From Pisaster brevispinus (Eukaryota; Echinodermata; Asteroidea; Forcipulatida; Asteriidae), in NCBI GenBank assembly GCA_023634235.1, contig JAMKCF010000008.1, positions 7,761,176-7,825,175 on the forward strand: DNA of 64,000 nucleotides, given 5' to 3'. Of this stretch, positions 23,337 through 35,622 are shown in pieces; positions within the stretch are counted from its first letter, which is position 1, and each line of letters starts with the position of its first letter. The notes beneath the pieces were generated by a model. It had not been told where the DNA came from and ran no database searches. It saw only the letters and a program-made list of their open reading frames with translations. A program made the position numbers and the translations under genes.

Positions 23337-26300
23337 TCAACTCTCTTCACCCAGCAAGAAGTCACTGATTTCATCACGCATTTTGGATCTGAAAAAACAA
23401 ACAAATTATGGCCAATAAGATTTCACTGATGCAATAATTAGAAAACCACTAATTCTCGGGTGAGATTTGAACCCGTGGCGCATGTGATCAGGACCTTCAT
23501 ACTCTGTAACGCAAAGGGTACAATATATTTTTTTTTTAAGTAATCTTTTACGTGCCAAAAGAGTCAATATTGTTGAACAGTTTGAAGCTTTTTAAATCGT
23601 ACAAGTAAATATTTACATGTTATCACTAAAATTCACAAATTTTCCAAACCATTATGGCATCAAATAACATTTTACCGATTTCTTTTCGTGAAATTTTGAC
23701 TTTACCCCTGTTGTACCTTGCCCTTTGAGAAATGTTACACTGATTACCTTCTATCAAGCTTTGCTGCTTCGTCTATAATATGACCGGGGAGTAAGTTAAC
23801 ATCGTTCTGTTGGCAGAAGAAGACAAATCCACAAAAGTAATTTCATCGTCATTGACTGTTAAAAAGATTACCTCATCTCAGTCCAGTATAATCTAGGGGT
23901 ATTTGGCAAGCTATAAAGAAACCCTGACACATTTAAATAAAAACCCCAAGGTTGTTGTATGATGTATTTGTTAAATAGAGGACAGGAATGAGCGAAGCAA
24001 AAAACTGGTTTACACCAGCCTTTGCATGTGGCATTTAACCCAGCTGAATGCACCAATATGCATTGAAGTTTGCTGGGGTCTGGGATCGCACTTGGATGTG
24101 TCCAGGCCATGTAGAATCCTGCTCAATGCAGCACAGTGCAACAGAGTGTGGGATTTGATCTTTGTCTGCTAGATGCAACAAAATACAATAACTTTTATCA
24201 TTTGGCACATTTTGTTTAGGGATAGGGTTACAGAGTTAAAGTTCACAATATTAGGAAGTGTTTCACTTACCATGTCCCTAAGTGTGACTTGGCATCCATA
24301 GCATAAGGTTCTACTGAGGCTCTCAACAGACACACTGAAATCAAAACCATTCACAGGACATTAATATTCTCAGCAATTATAGCTAGACCCTGATATCTAA
24401 GGCTTTCTAGCGGGGTATCGCGGCCGAGCGATCTACTGCGCTGGGCTCAAGTTCTGGTGTTGTTAGAGTATGGGTTCGGGTCTTGGTCACGACACTTGTG
24501 TCCTTGAGCAAAACACTTAACTTTAATTGTTTCGTCCTTCAGAAGGGACATATAGCTGTAAAAGTAGGTCCTGCCTGTGTGTTGTGTTAATGCACGTAAA
24601 AAAACCTAGTACACTTTGTCTTTATGAGAAAGTGCTCGCCCCAGTGTTTCTGGTTTGACTGGTTTGATTGGTTTCTGGTTTGATTGTGCCTCATCACCTT
24701 GTAAATCATTACAAGGTGCTATATTATAAACAGGTATCATAATTCAAACATAGGTCTGCATAAATATTGTACAAATAATAGTCTGCTGCCACCTATCACC
24801 CCTAGATCCCCTTTTGCTTTGATTATGGCAGTACTAACAGACTAAAGCTGTGTTTGAATTGGGGGCTAGGGCTATGGCTGAATCACTTCGTCATCATGCA
24901 TTGAAGTATAGGATGTCCTTAGAAATTCAGATTTGCAAAAATGCTTAGACCAATACTTAACATAACTATTTCAGATTAGATTTAAGCAAGACCTCTGGGA
25001 AGTATCAGACTTGAACAGTTAGGAGTCAAGAAAACTTTAACAATACCCTTTTTGGGGGTTGCTGTGACAACTTCCATCCCCCTGTCCACAACACTGGCTT
25101 GACGATGAATCACTGCAGGCTGCGTCATCTCTCTTGTCTGTTCCACATTGACTCTTGCCCACTGATCCTTCCCTTGACATCCTCAAGGAAAATCTTGTTG
25201 CACTGAGCGCCGAGGACTTGCCCACGTCTGTGTCTAATGCCGACTGCAAACAAAACATCAAATTCCAGTAAATATTACAGATTCAAAGCTCACTTGGCAT
25301 GAAGTTGGTGCAGGTACATTTACAAGAAATACTTCTATTGAAATGTGAGAAATCTGTGGGTTTTGTGACACTTTCACATACAGAAAATACAAAAACATTG
25401 CATTAAAAAATGTAATATACCTAACAAGAAAAACCTCCGGCAATGAGTTTGTTGTCATCTTTGAAGGAGTGAATGTAATACTTATTCAATTGATAGAGCA
25501 AACAACCAACATACCATACACATGCTACAGCGTTGGGCTGGCTCAGAGTCTCTCGTGTCAGCAGCACACATTTTCTCCCCAGTTCTGTGTCACAAAAGGA
25601 AAGAAGTACAATCAGTTGACACCCCTTTGGATCCTCCCCTCCTTCTCCCCAAAAAATAAACAAACAAATGCTCAAATATTGTTTTAAAAATTGTGATTGA
25701 CAAACTTCTTATACTTTATGGATAAATATCTTTGAAACGAACTGAAAGGATTAACATAAAGTTAAGTCCAAGATACCACGGTATTATTATCTTTTAAAAA
25801 TGGGTTTTGAGTTTTAGATTTCATAAACTTGACCAACCTGAATACAGTACTAACAGTTGAAGGAAAATTTGTCTGTAGATTGTTGACGAATGCCTCGGTC
25901 AGTGTGTCGATGCTGGCATACTCCCCGGCCTTGGTTGAAAGAGTTGGCAGAAATAAAGAGTCTATATTGAAGAGTGAATTGTGCATGACGATCTCCTTGG
26001 TTGTGAACTCCCTAGTATTATACAAAGATGAAGTGAAGAGATGTGGACTGCTAAATGGGAAACGTTACTTTTATGACATGATTTTGAGGTGGTTTTTTTT
26101 ATGCACCACAGTTTGATTATTTTTTCATTAACGAAAAATAATCAGTTTCTGTATTTCAAATATTATATTGATGAAACTAATTTTGACTCACCTCATGGGT
26201 CTGACCAATGTGACATCCCCACATCGGTCATCAGCGAAGGCCATACCGAGGGGTATAGCTGCCCCTCTTCCCTTAGCGAGGTCGGTAAGAATACCTGACG

Positions 26301-29300
26301 ATAGCCTGGTCCCGCTGTCCCCCACAGCTATCTTATGATACCCCATCTGATGAGCCTTGTGCACCAGCAGACGGTTCCTAGATAGCAATAGAAAAATGCC
26401 GATGTCAATCTGTAATCTGGCTTATCAATTGGTTCCTCAGTGTTCCGCATGATACAACATAGATGTGAGATATCATTCGAAAGAGAAACTAACTTCATCT
26501 GATATTGCTGATTGGCAACCACCGAACCAACTTTGGGTTAGGAGGGTTAGTATTAAAGATGTAAGGTGTTTGGCCTCTTGCTCAATGGTCTTGGGGTCAA
26601 GAGATGCCTATGAATTTTGTTTTCAGTGGAACACAGAGAGCTCAAAGTATACAGAGCTTATTGGGGAAGGGTAAACCCAAATCATATCGTTCTTTATTCC
26701 TGATGCAATAATTACTTCAGTTAAAAAGTGTTTGCAAAGTGTTATCTGCTTGATGTCTTGTAGTCAGGGGCTTGCGTCAAGGTCGGGCCCTGCATTGGGT
26801 CAAGGTCGGGGCCCTACATTTGGGTCAAGGTTGGGACCCTGCATTGGGTCAAGGTCGGGCCTTGCATTGGGTCATTTGGGCCCTGCCGCGGGGTAAAAAC
26901 TGTGGGGGTAGGAAGAGAGGAATAACTACCCTTTTATCAACCTGTGATGTGATGCCCTTTTTGTGAATCTTAACCCACCTCATGTTCCTGATGAGGTCTT
27001 CCTTGGCTGTGAGAGAGGTCACAGATTCCAGCAAGTCTTTACACTCCTGTGTCCGTCTGGTATCCAGGCTCATCTCATCTAGCTTTCCTGAAAGCTCATC
27101 TGATGTCAGCGCTTGGTTACCATGGAAACTCTCACCTTCCTGGCAGGCGTTACTGCCCTCAGGATGAGTCATCAGTGGGGTCTTGGCAGGAATGTCTAGT
27201 GACTGCGTAAAGACATGATAACTGGTTAATTATAATATATTTATTATGCATTTTTAAACCCATCCTATCAAAATGCCTTACACTATTACTACCCCTGTTC
27301 AGTTGGTCTTAAGCATTCCTGAAAAAATCCTTTGGAGTATGCAGCTCCGGCAGCCAAAGTGGCGCACAGGTTACTATTCAAACATCAACAATCCCAACCC
27401 TTGCATGTTTTTACTCCTGGGTGATGAGAGGAAATGATAGTCATGTATTAGTGTGTGGCCCAAGAACACAATGTCATGAACAGGATTCGAACCCACATGC
27501 TAATGACCTTTATCATGATGCAGACAATGTAGTCAAACCAAAGTTGGAAGGCAAAAATAATCTGGCCCCTAATTTCTTTGATAGAAATCATAGACGGCTA
27601 CAGCACACAGGGAGTATATGACCAATATGGCTACCCAGAGATGGTCTACTCTGAGAAACCATGAACTGTGTTTATCATAAACACATACACAGATAAAACA
27701 AAATGTGAGTTCATGGTTTTGGAAAATGAAACTTTGCAAAACAAAATTTGAAGGAAAACGCTGAAGTACCTCTTCCAAGGCAGCAATGCACCATGGGAAA
27801 CCAGTCTCTTTCATCATGTCGGAAACTCTTCGGCAGATAGTGCTACGGTCTTCCTTACACTGTCCTGTCACCACGCCCTCTACAAATAGGACAATTCAAC
27901 AAACCATTTCTGTAATTAATTAATTTCTTATGTCGGGAACACTTGGACCTGTTGGAGCTTGCCCTTGGTATACAAAAATATGACCGCCCACCCAATTTGA
28001 TGAATTTTTTAAGGGTTGGTTTACTCTGTGTGTGTGTGTGTTTAGAAAAGTCAAGGATGGGAATGGATGTTCTCTTCTATGATAGCTATAATTTAACATA
28101 ATTTGCTCAATTTCATTACTCCTGAGTAGAGGGAACTACAGCTTTCTCAAATAATGGAGTTACTCGTTGTCAATTTTGTACTGAACTGCAGCTTTCAATT
28201 GCCATTTGTTTTCACCCTAGAAAGTCACTGGGTTGATTTTTTTACATCTCTCTATTTTTTAATATTTGTATTAATAAAATGTAGTGAATTCCCACTCACC
28301 ATCGATATAGATTAGTCCTGGGATAAACCTGAGCTTCTTGTGGGTGCTTTGATCGAGACCCTGCAAAAAAGCCAAATGTACAACAAATGCTAGATAGATG
28401 TAATCATTTGCGTCAGGTTCAAGAATAATTATTTGGGTTTTGCCGGAGCAGATATTTTAACCATGGGACCACCAAGCGTGCTCGGTGGTGATAAGCCAGT
28501 TCGAAGGCTACAATCACTGGTTAGTTTTTAGACATGTTACTTGAAAACTAAATATTGGCGGTCTACCTAATATCTATGTTCCAGGGGGGGGGGAGCAGTC
28601 AGAAGCAATTCAACCTTTAACTGCCGCTCTTTGTTCGACTCGACATCAATTAAAACTTACCCAGTCAGTTTTTCTTGTGGTTTATCACTTTGCCTTTCTT
28701 TTTTGTTACTTCAATAATCACGAGAAGTTCCAAAGTAACTTACACTACATTGATCACTGAGATCAAAAATCTGGTTTTCTAAATAAATCTTAATGGCTTG
28801 AAACATTAAAAGTGTATATAGATAACCTTAAATTTTAATGTAATAAGACTTGACAATCACACACACAAAAAACCTGGATGTTTGATATCTGTGATCAATG
28901 TGATGGGTGATGTGATGAGTCTTGAGCTTACCCGTTTCACAAGGTTCACCATTGCACTTGAACATTGTCCACCAGAAAAAGCAAACAATACCTAGAGGAA
29001 AGAAGACCACAGAAAGAACATGGTTTTTTTTAGATTGAGAACTCATTGCGACACAGTCTCATCTTGTAGCCACCTGAGCCCAATTCCATGGCTCTGCTTA
29101 CGGAGGAATTTTGCACTTACATCCAATAGAGTTATGTGCTTTACAGGCCTCCGTAAGTGCACAATTCCGCAGTAAGCAAAGCCATGAAGACTCCGGAACC
29201 TAGCAACTAACCGCGGACATAGGAGATTAGCACGACGGACCCCAGCTGTCTATACAGTAGAGTGAGTGAGTGAAAGCCATGAAATCTGGCCCTGTACTTC

Positions 29301-31982
29301 AGGTTAAATTCAATTTGGACAGGCAGTTATTGGAGCACCACTTTTTTCTCCTGTTTGTATGTTCAAAGGTTAGTTTCAAAGATTTAACATTAGGACTTAA
29401 TATATTTTGAGACTTAAAACCAACTACTGTACTAGGGTGGCACTAGCCATGGTATGATGTCTCTCTTCGCTACAATTTGACTAGCAGTACATGTGTACCT
29501 TTTCTCCATCCCGTACCAACTTCGCCTTGCCAAATGTTGCTCTGAACCTGTGAGTGAAATAAGTCAGGAAGCAGGACCTGAAGACACAAAATAAAAACAC
29601 AACATTAAATTGTGTAATCATTGTTGATTTGATTCTTTTTCTATGATTGAAGTGAGGACATTTAACAAGATCATGGCTGCCTTGGCTAAAACTTTGAGGA
29701 TAACGAAAGAGGTGAATAATGTAATTTCTCAGGAATTTTTCTGGTTTCCGAAATTTTCTCAAAACCTCCTCGATCCTTTAAATTAGAGCACATTGTTTCC
29801 CAACCAGTAGTTTAGTGTATTTCTGGTCATGCACAGAGTCTGTAAACCTCCTGACATGTCACATCTGGGAGATTCTGGGTCTAAAGGGGGAACCCAGGCC
29901 CACAAGCTATTCTCAGGATTGCACCAACTTGTACAGGGCTGAAATTTCAATAAATCTCCACTTGACCTCAGGTCTCAGATATTGTAACTCAGAACTTTCA
30001 CTGGACCAACAACTTTTTTTTATAATTTGCTGAACTTTTACTTTGGAGGATTGGAATTGAAAAGCTTTAAAGCATTATTTGGAAAAAACACTAGACTCCT
30101 GTAGATCTTGTATGGTTGTGGGGTTACAAGCCAAGTAATACCATTACTGGCCTCTGGCCTGTGGTCCAGTGAGAATTTCAAGCCCTATAGAGCTAGTGCT
30201 AATAATTCAAGTTTTACGCATGTCTAGATGGACACGTGCAGGAAACTTTTGGGATTAAGCACTTAGGAAGGAGCAAGGGAATAAGATCTGACTCTGTACC
30301 TGCAGAAAGCATCTTTGATGCGTGCAATGACCACAGCCTTCTCCCCACACTTCATACAGTCTCTTGCATTGGGTCTGCATTAAGGGAAAATAATTTTGTT
30401 ACAATTATGAATGATGTCTTCCAAAAATTGTTATGGTAAGGGGCACTAGTCACTGTGACATGGTTTTGACAATCTGGTTGAAAATCACTTTGTCAGAAAC
30501 CTTGACATTTTCCTAAACTCTGTGGCTACAGAGAATAGCGGGTGATGCTTTAATTAAATTGTATTTGTAACAATGATGATGGATAAAGTTCATCACTAGC
30601 TACATTGTAATTCTTTGTAAATATCACATTCATTCACAAACTACAGTTAGGTCAGAACACAGGCTAAAAACATGTGACGTAGTATAGAAGTATAAGTGTA
30701 GTAAGTCAGTAAACTAATTAACTACACGTACAGTACACTACACCATGTGCACTACTGTACTGACTGTAACCAAAATAACAGTTATTTTTATAACACTAAC
30801 AAAACACTAACACTACAGTAACACCACAGTCATGACAGTAACAACAGTGCAACAATAACACTTTACATGAACACGGTAATAGTGTGAGGCGCAATCTTTG
30901 AAGATGGCCTGTTTTAAAATTCGCGCAAGCCAATTTAAAAATTTGCGTGCGCGCAATTTTTGAACTGAAGTTTGTCCACACAAATAAAAATTGCGCGGCT
31001 GGGATACGAAATTGACACGAACTACATGGTTTGCATAAACATTTTCCTTCCGAACAACAGCGTCCTATCGTGGTTGTTCGTGACAAGCTGAATAACTGCA
31101 AATAATGGAGGAAGCCTTTGACTTGAGGAGTTTTGCAAGGGAAATTACCGATCAGATTCGACAACAAGCTTGACCATAAGACAAGAAAAGGGGAGAGGAT
31201 TATTAATTATCCTAAAGGAATTCCCCTGCAAGAGGCTCTTCGGCGACATATAGAAATTTCGTGAAAAGGAGAGCCTTCCATGTGTTGAACTTTCCACTAC
31301 TGGAGTTACACGCAAGAAATTTTAATTAGGAACTTACAGTTCGTGAGCATTCCTGTTTTTACAACATTCTCCAAGTTTTTGAACAAAAGAATCGCTTCAG
31401 CCATACATAAAAATCCAGCATCTTGCTACTACGAACTTACCTTTTTAAACTCTTGAGGTAAAATTTCTTCATACAGCTTATATATTTCACAACAAGTTGG
31501 TGAAGATTACATTTGAACGACAAAGATCGCGCAGTGTTCAAAGTTTGCGCCAGAGCTACCCTGCGCAAATTTTTAAATCATGCAAGGACACAAAGATTGC
31601 GGCGTAAAAAAATGGCACACCGCGCGAACTTAAAAAAAGGCCATCTTCAGAGATTGCGCCCAACAATAACACTTAGTTAGTACACTAACTGACCACTGCT
31701 GACTAGACTAGAGTAGTACATTTTAGTAGAATACTAAAGATTCTAACAATAATAATATAACAGCTTAACTTCATATTGTCAATATATTAGTAATAGTTAT
31801 TTGTCAATAATGATTGTATAAATATTATTATTAGTTATTGTTAGTATTCTTCTCTTGTTCTTAATCTTAAACTTAAGTTAAATTAGTTTGAAGTTAGAAT
31901 TTGATTTATGATTGAGAACAAATTACCCGATCGGTGACTTCTTTTCCAACACTGGAATATTCTCACCATCTACTTGACACAT
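23337..31982 (-). CDS. CTU2: Cytoplasmic tRNA 2-thiolation protein 2, complete, 14 exons
   Basis: The exons, in order of translation, are 31982-31927, 30374-30300, 29577-29499, 28991-28932, 28360-28300, 27879-27770, 27202-26979, 26377-26192, 26011-25838, 25584-25515, 25243-25047, 24334-24271, 23806-23748 and 23388-23337 (TGA). They give 1467 bases, or 488 residues, against about 515 in human. The start MCQVDGENIPVLEKK is the family's usual N terminus. CMKCGEKAVVIARIKDAFC gives paired cysteines. VLFAFSGGQCSSAM (about residues 71-84) is the PP-loop-like SGGxxS motif. ETGFPWCIAALEE, GDSGTRLSSGILTDLAKGRG and FPSTVSTVFR are family signatures. The C-terminal third carries cysteine pairs (RCSMCMSALD, CCGQGDGSC, LCYGCQ). 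CTU2 works with CTU1 in the cytosol to 2-thiolate wobble U34 of Lys, Glu and Gln tRNAs, with sulfur carried by URM1. Exon 10 uses the donor GTATGT after ATG; an alternative GT four bases earlier breaks the frame. No defect was seen. Confidence 0.95.
24415..24790 (+). repeat. tRNA-Leu-like SINE in a CTU2 intron
   Basis: The head reads CGGCCGAGCGATCTACTGCG, then GGGCTCAAGTTCTGGTG and GGGTTCGGGTCTTGGTCACG, followed by the body CACTTGTGTCCTTGAGCAAA and TTCAGAAGGGACATATAGC. It lies antisense to the gene, between exons 12 and 11. Confidence 0.75.
26765..26890. repeat. Short tandem repeat, GGGTCAAGGTCGGGCCCTGCA units
   Basis: Four or five units of about 24 bases with the core GGTCAAGGTCGGG lie just beyond the 3' end of CTU2 exon 7, inside the intron. 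The plus-strand frame across them is an artefact. Confidence 0.8.
27275..27535 (-). repeat. tRNA-Leu-like SINE in a CTU2 intron
   Basis: CAGGATTCGAACCCACATGC gives the complement of the B box, and TTACACTATTACTACCCCTG matches the far end of the copy at 14480. It lies in sense orientation relative to CTU2, between exons 7 and 6. Confidence 0.65.
29075..29295. repeat. Foldback element in CTU2 intron 3
   Basis: GAGCCCAATTCCATGGCTCT opens the element and AAAGCCATGAAATCTGGCCC closes it, with a nested inverted pair GTAAGCAAAGCCATGAAG near 29180. It belongs to the family at 1166 and 59929. Confidence 0.6.
30864..31660. mobile_element. DNA transposon remnant with about 39-bp terminal inverted repeats, in CTU2 intron 1
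   Basis: At 30888 the sequence reads GGCGCAATCTTTGAAGATGG, then CCTGTTTTAAAATTCGCGC. The complement of the end at 31660 reads GGCGCAATCTCTGAAGATGG, then CCTTTTTTTAAGTTCGCGC. CAACAATAACACTT occurs at 30850-30863 and 31661-31674, just outside. The interior holds short open stretches: MEEAFDLRSFAREITDQIRQ on plus near 31106, and on minus LYEEILPQEFKK ending at a GTAAGT donor near 31441 and MAEAILLFKNLENVVKTGML near 31400. No intact transposase was recognised. Confidence 0.6.
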
Positions 31983-32460
31983 GATCAAACAGCTTACGAA
32001 GAAATATAATAAATTAAAGCAAAAATAGTAAAAGAAACTATATTTTGCTGACTAAATCAATGAAGATCTTCAACAAGATGAAGATGAGAAACAGTGTGAC
32101 TTGATTATGCAATGCTTGTGTTATTCACAATACGGTACAATGGCACCATACCAACATTTCGTGGTTAAAGTGTGGTTAAAGTTTGTCTGAATCCCAGACG
32201 CCGCCCTGAGCAACTTGACAAGTGTCCGCGCGCAGTGCTGGTGGGTTCTTGAGAGAAGACTAACCACTAACTTGTTTGAAAAAATAATAATTATGATTAC
32301 ACTTTTTTAAAACTGTCAAATAATTATTTTGGTCAAAAGTAAGACACGAACTTGCGACATTTTTAGTAAAAGAAAAATTACGTGCAAATAAACGTATTCG
32401 TAAATAATTAATACTTGTTTTTATCAACAATTATTACCAGTTGAGGGCGCCCTTGTGTTG
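31983..32460. promoter_or_regulatory. Presumed CTU2 5' flank
   Basis: The segment upstream of the CTU2 ATG is AT-rich, with a small GC-richer patch at about 32190-32245 (ACGCCGCCCTGAGC, GTCCGCGCGCAGTG). This is the natural place for the promoter and leader. No TATA box or other element is assigned. Confidence 0.3.
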
Positions 32461-32462
32461 AA

Positions 32463-32914
32463 TCAATAAAACTTTCGCTCACTTTTGCTGCAAGTGTCGG
32501 TCGGTCCGGTTGTCACGTACGCCGCCGCGTCGTCGGCTGCCTTTAATAGACTTTCAATTTTCTCTATTTCTATTCTAGTTGGACAATGAATTTGCATGTT
32601 GACAAAAAAACACTCATGGAGGGTAATAAAGATTACCGGTTGTTCACTGTTTTGTCGACTTAGGGCTGACCACGGTCGTGAATTGTGCTTTTTATGGTTT
32701 TGGAATATTTCATGATTTGGCAAATCTCATCACGTAAACAAGCCGGCAAGCAGAGCATACCACACAGGGCACAACGTGAGCAGTGTTTACTGGTAGAGAA
32801 TGCAGACGTCCCTTCCAACATTTTGAGTTGAACATATTCATTGGATTGTGAGTAAAACTCCTTAGCATAATATTTGGAAAAATTTCCGTATCCTGCCACC
32901 ACTTTTTCACTCAT
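32463..32914 (-). other. Two overlapping minus-strand ORFs, cysteine-containing, unassigned
   Basis: An 84-codon ORF starts at ATG 32914 (MSEKVVAGYGNFSKYYAKEF and later CSRCALCGMLCLPAC). A second, in another frame, spans 32723-32463 and contains TRIEIEKIESLLKAADDAAA. They overlap by about 64 bases, as a frameshifted or spliced gene would. I do not recognise a family. The paired cysteines and a GC-richer patch at about 32490-32540 make coding use possible, and an unknown 5' exon or a decayed gene are both open. Confidence 0.25.
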
Positions 32915-33017
32915 TTTTACCCAAAGGAATATCTCATTTGAGTAAATTAGATACTATTTTTTAGTATTTTATTTAATAACGAATGAAAAAGTGGTGGCTG
33001 GATACGGAAGTTTTCCA
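32875..33017. repeat. Inverted duplication with 33-34-bp arms
   Basis: The minus-strand segment 32908-32875 reads GAAAAAGTGGTGGCAGGATA and goes on to CGGAAATTTTTCCA. The plus-strand segment 32985-33017 reads GAAAAAGTGGTGGCTGGATA and goes on to CGGAAGTTTTCCA. The arms are separated by about 76 AT-rich bases. Confidence 0.85.
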
Positions 33018-33647
33018 AGGAATGACAACACAACACACTTAAACCGGTTACTGGTGTAACAAAAACAGTCAAGCGGAAAGAGATGAAAGCACACAGAAAA
33101 AGCAGAGAATGAACGAGGGTGACAAACCCAACAGGGGGGGGGGGTGGGGAGGAAGGGCATGGTGTGGAAAACAAAATTTGAAAGAAAAATAAATGATGGG
33201 AAGAGGGAGAAAAAGTAGTTTTTAAATTTGTATATTTATATAAGAATATCAAAATAACATTTGTATTAATTAGTCTACATTACATTAGTAAATTTTACTA
33301 AAAAGTAAAAATACTAAAAAAAATTACCTTATAGTCTAAGTAGAATACTAATTATAAATGAGATGGTCTGTTTTTCTTTGTCTAACTCTTATGGCCAAGT
33401 TTGCAATGAGTTTTGTACCAGTCTGTAGTAATAGGTTAGCTCTTTCTTCATATGGAATTTTCCCCACACACAGAATAAATTTTCTTTAAATTGAACTTCT
33501 TTATTTTTCCAACGCACACACGTACACCCAAAATATTATGTTATTGTAATGTTTAGGCTTACTAAAATGGTACATAATAATTGCAACAACTTGTGGTCTA
33601 CAAAGCATTTTAGCTTGTTTAGTGGAGACGCAGTCCTCCTTGTTGTG

Positions 33648-33700
33648 ATAATCGTAACCTTCCATCCTCGACTGTCGGGAGGATGGAGGGTTACGATTAT
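33648..33700. repeat. Strong hairpin with 22-bp stem
   Basis: The left arm ATAATCGTAACCTTCCATCC plus TC (33648-33669) pairs with 33679-33700, with one G-T pair, around a 9-base loop that itself contains CGAC and GTCG. No neighbouring gene or T-tract terminator explains it. Confidence 0.8.
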
Positions 33701-35361
33701 TGTGGAGACCCTTTCTTGAAAACAAGCAAAACAGCACAATAACAAGGCAAACCTAACAACAACAAAAATTAAATAAATGTTTGTCAATTAAGCTAAACGA
33801 CTTTTAAATAAATTTACATTTGAATTAGAATCAAACAAACAAAACAGCAATTATATCAGCTTGATAAAAAGATAAACTTAATAACAACTTAGACATTTTG
33901 TGTATAAAGTAAACGTGAGATTAGAAAGATCAAAAACTTAGCTTGTAAATATTAACCTTTTGCTATCAGTTTTTAATTCAGACTTGGTAAGTTTCTAAGA
34001 GAGGTATTCAAACAGTTTATTGACCAGTGACAATATCAGCAAACTTGTAAAACAGACAAGCTAAGACGATCGTAAAGATCAGAGGGTTATGATCATTGTA
34101 CATGTAATCTATGAAATGACAAGCTAGCCTGTGAGCAGAACAGTTCAAACCAGGGCAAACCTAGCCTTAGGTTGTCATTCTCCATTACACTGAGACTGAC
34201 GTCCTACTAGGGCTACAGCAAACCTTAAACATATGACTTTCAGACTTGCTTTATAAAGTTTCTTAGTTGTGCTCAAAATTCCAATGGCAAGATTTGTTCA
34301 TATCTAAAAAAAAAAAAAGAGGAATTTCAAAGGCAAAATTGACTGAAAAATGCTGCTAATGAAATTGCAAATTTAAGATTGTATTTTTTAGTTTAAATTT
34401 TCAGCAAATGTACATTGTAGGCAAGCCTTAAAGCTGTAAGTTGTAAAGACAGTGTGTAAACACCAGATGTCTGTGTTTCTCTTGGCCGATGAACTGAGCA
34501 TGGAGTTGGAAGAATTAGTTAAAATTTGAGAGTATTTAGGCCTAATGCAAACTTGCACAAGGCCTGACACAAAATTCATACATAAGCAGCATCAAGTTCA
34601 TGCAGATAAATATTATACATTTCAGCATAATGAAGGTGTAAGCTTGACCAGTGCAGTAATGTATTATAGCAGTCACACAGCATAGGCCTAAACTTTGCTG
34701 ATAGCTTGGTGAAAACATGTCAAATTGTGTTTGCCTGTGGCATTCATTAAAAATGCATTATCACTGTAAAACAGGCTACCTAGCTTGAATACAATGGCAT
34801 TGAAAAGGTATAAACTAATCAATCATCAGCATGTCAAAAGTGTTTGTATTGTATGCATCCATTCAATGATTCATGGAGGTCTTTGATAATATTCCCTTTT
34901 TTTATCAGAGAGGCAAGTTTTTCAGTGATACTGAAAGCAATTCTAAATAAACCCTTGGTCCCTTTATTTGTTTTCCTCCATTATCTCCACAGTGTTTTCC
35001 ATTACAAGTGCATGTTGGGCAGAATACAATACAATTTTTGAGTGTGTTTTTGTTAGATGTCCAGACTAGACCAGTGATGGTAGTAATTAGGCCTGATACT
35101 TCATGGAGGCAAAAGAGGTAATTGCCTCTGGTCGTTGGACTCATTGCCCTGAGTGCCTCTTAAAAGGTCCCAGTAGAAATATTAAACTTCCTCATTAGTT
35201 GTGGCCTTTGCTAAGGAATGACTTCCTTGCTCATTACAACAAAAAATTATTAGCCTATATAGTTTATAAAATGAAAAATAACACTACATTGGCCTCTTGT
35301 TCATACTTCATGCGAAAGCGAATTTTGGCCTCGCAATAATTGGCACGTGCCATTTTTCCAT

Positions 35362-35505
35362 TGGGAGACTTTGGAGCTCTAGGTGGAAGTAGACTTACCA
35401 GGTAACTTTCCATTGTTCAATGTAGTTTTGAGCATGCGCATATTACCAAGAACAATGGATTTACCTGGTAAGTCTGCTGCCACCAAGCGTCCCAAAAGTT
35501 CCCCA
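35362..35505. repeat. Palindromic MITE of about 143 bp (second copy)
   Basis: GGGAGACTTTGGAGCTCTAG opens it, AGACTTACCAGGTAA is mirrored by TTACCTGGTAAGTCT, and CGTCCCAAAAGTTCCCC closes it. It matches the copy at 3128-3268. Confidence 0.85.
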
Positions 35506-35622
35506 TTGTGACACAAGAAAATTTGTTTCGCTTTTGTTTTACGTGAAGTATGAACCGTGCTTTAGACCGGCCTCACCTGTGTGATTTGTCCATTGAAGAC
35601 GAGACACAATTAAGAGAATATC

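Noticed and set aside
26772..26966. Plus-strand frame over GGGTCAAGGTCGGG units
   Set aside because: It is a tandem repeat inside a CTU2 intron on the opposite strand.
33120..33160. G-run near 33135 as a quadruplex promoter element
   Set aside because: There is one long G-run and not four separated runs, and no gene start is close enough to assign a role.
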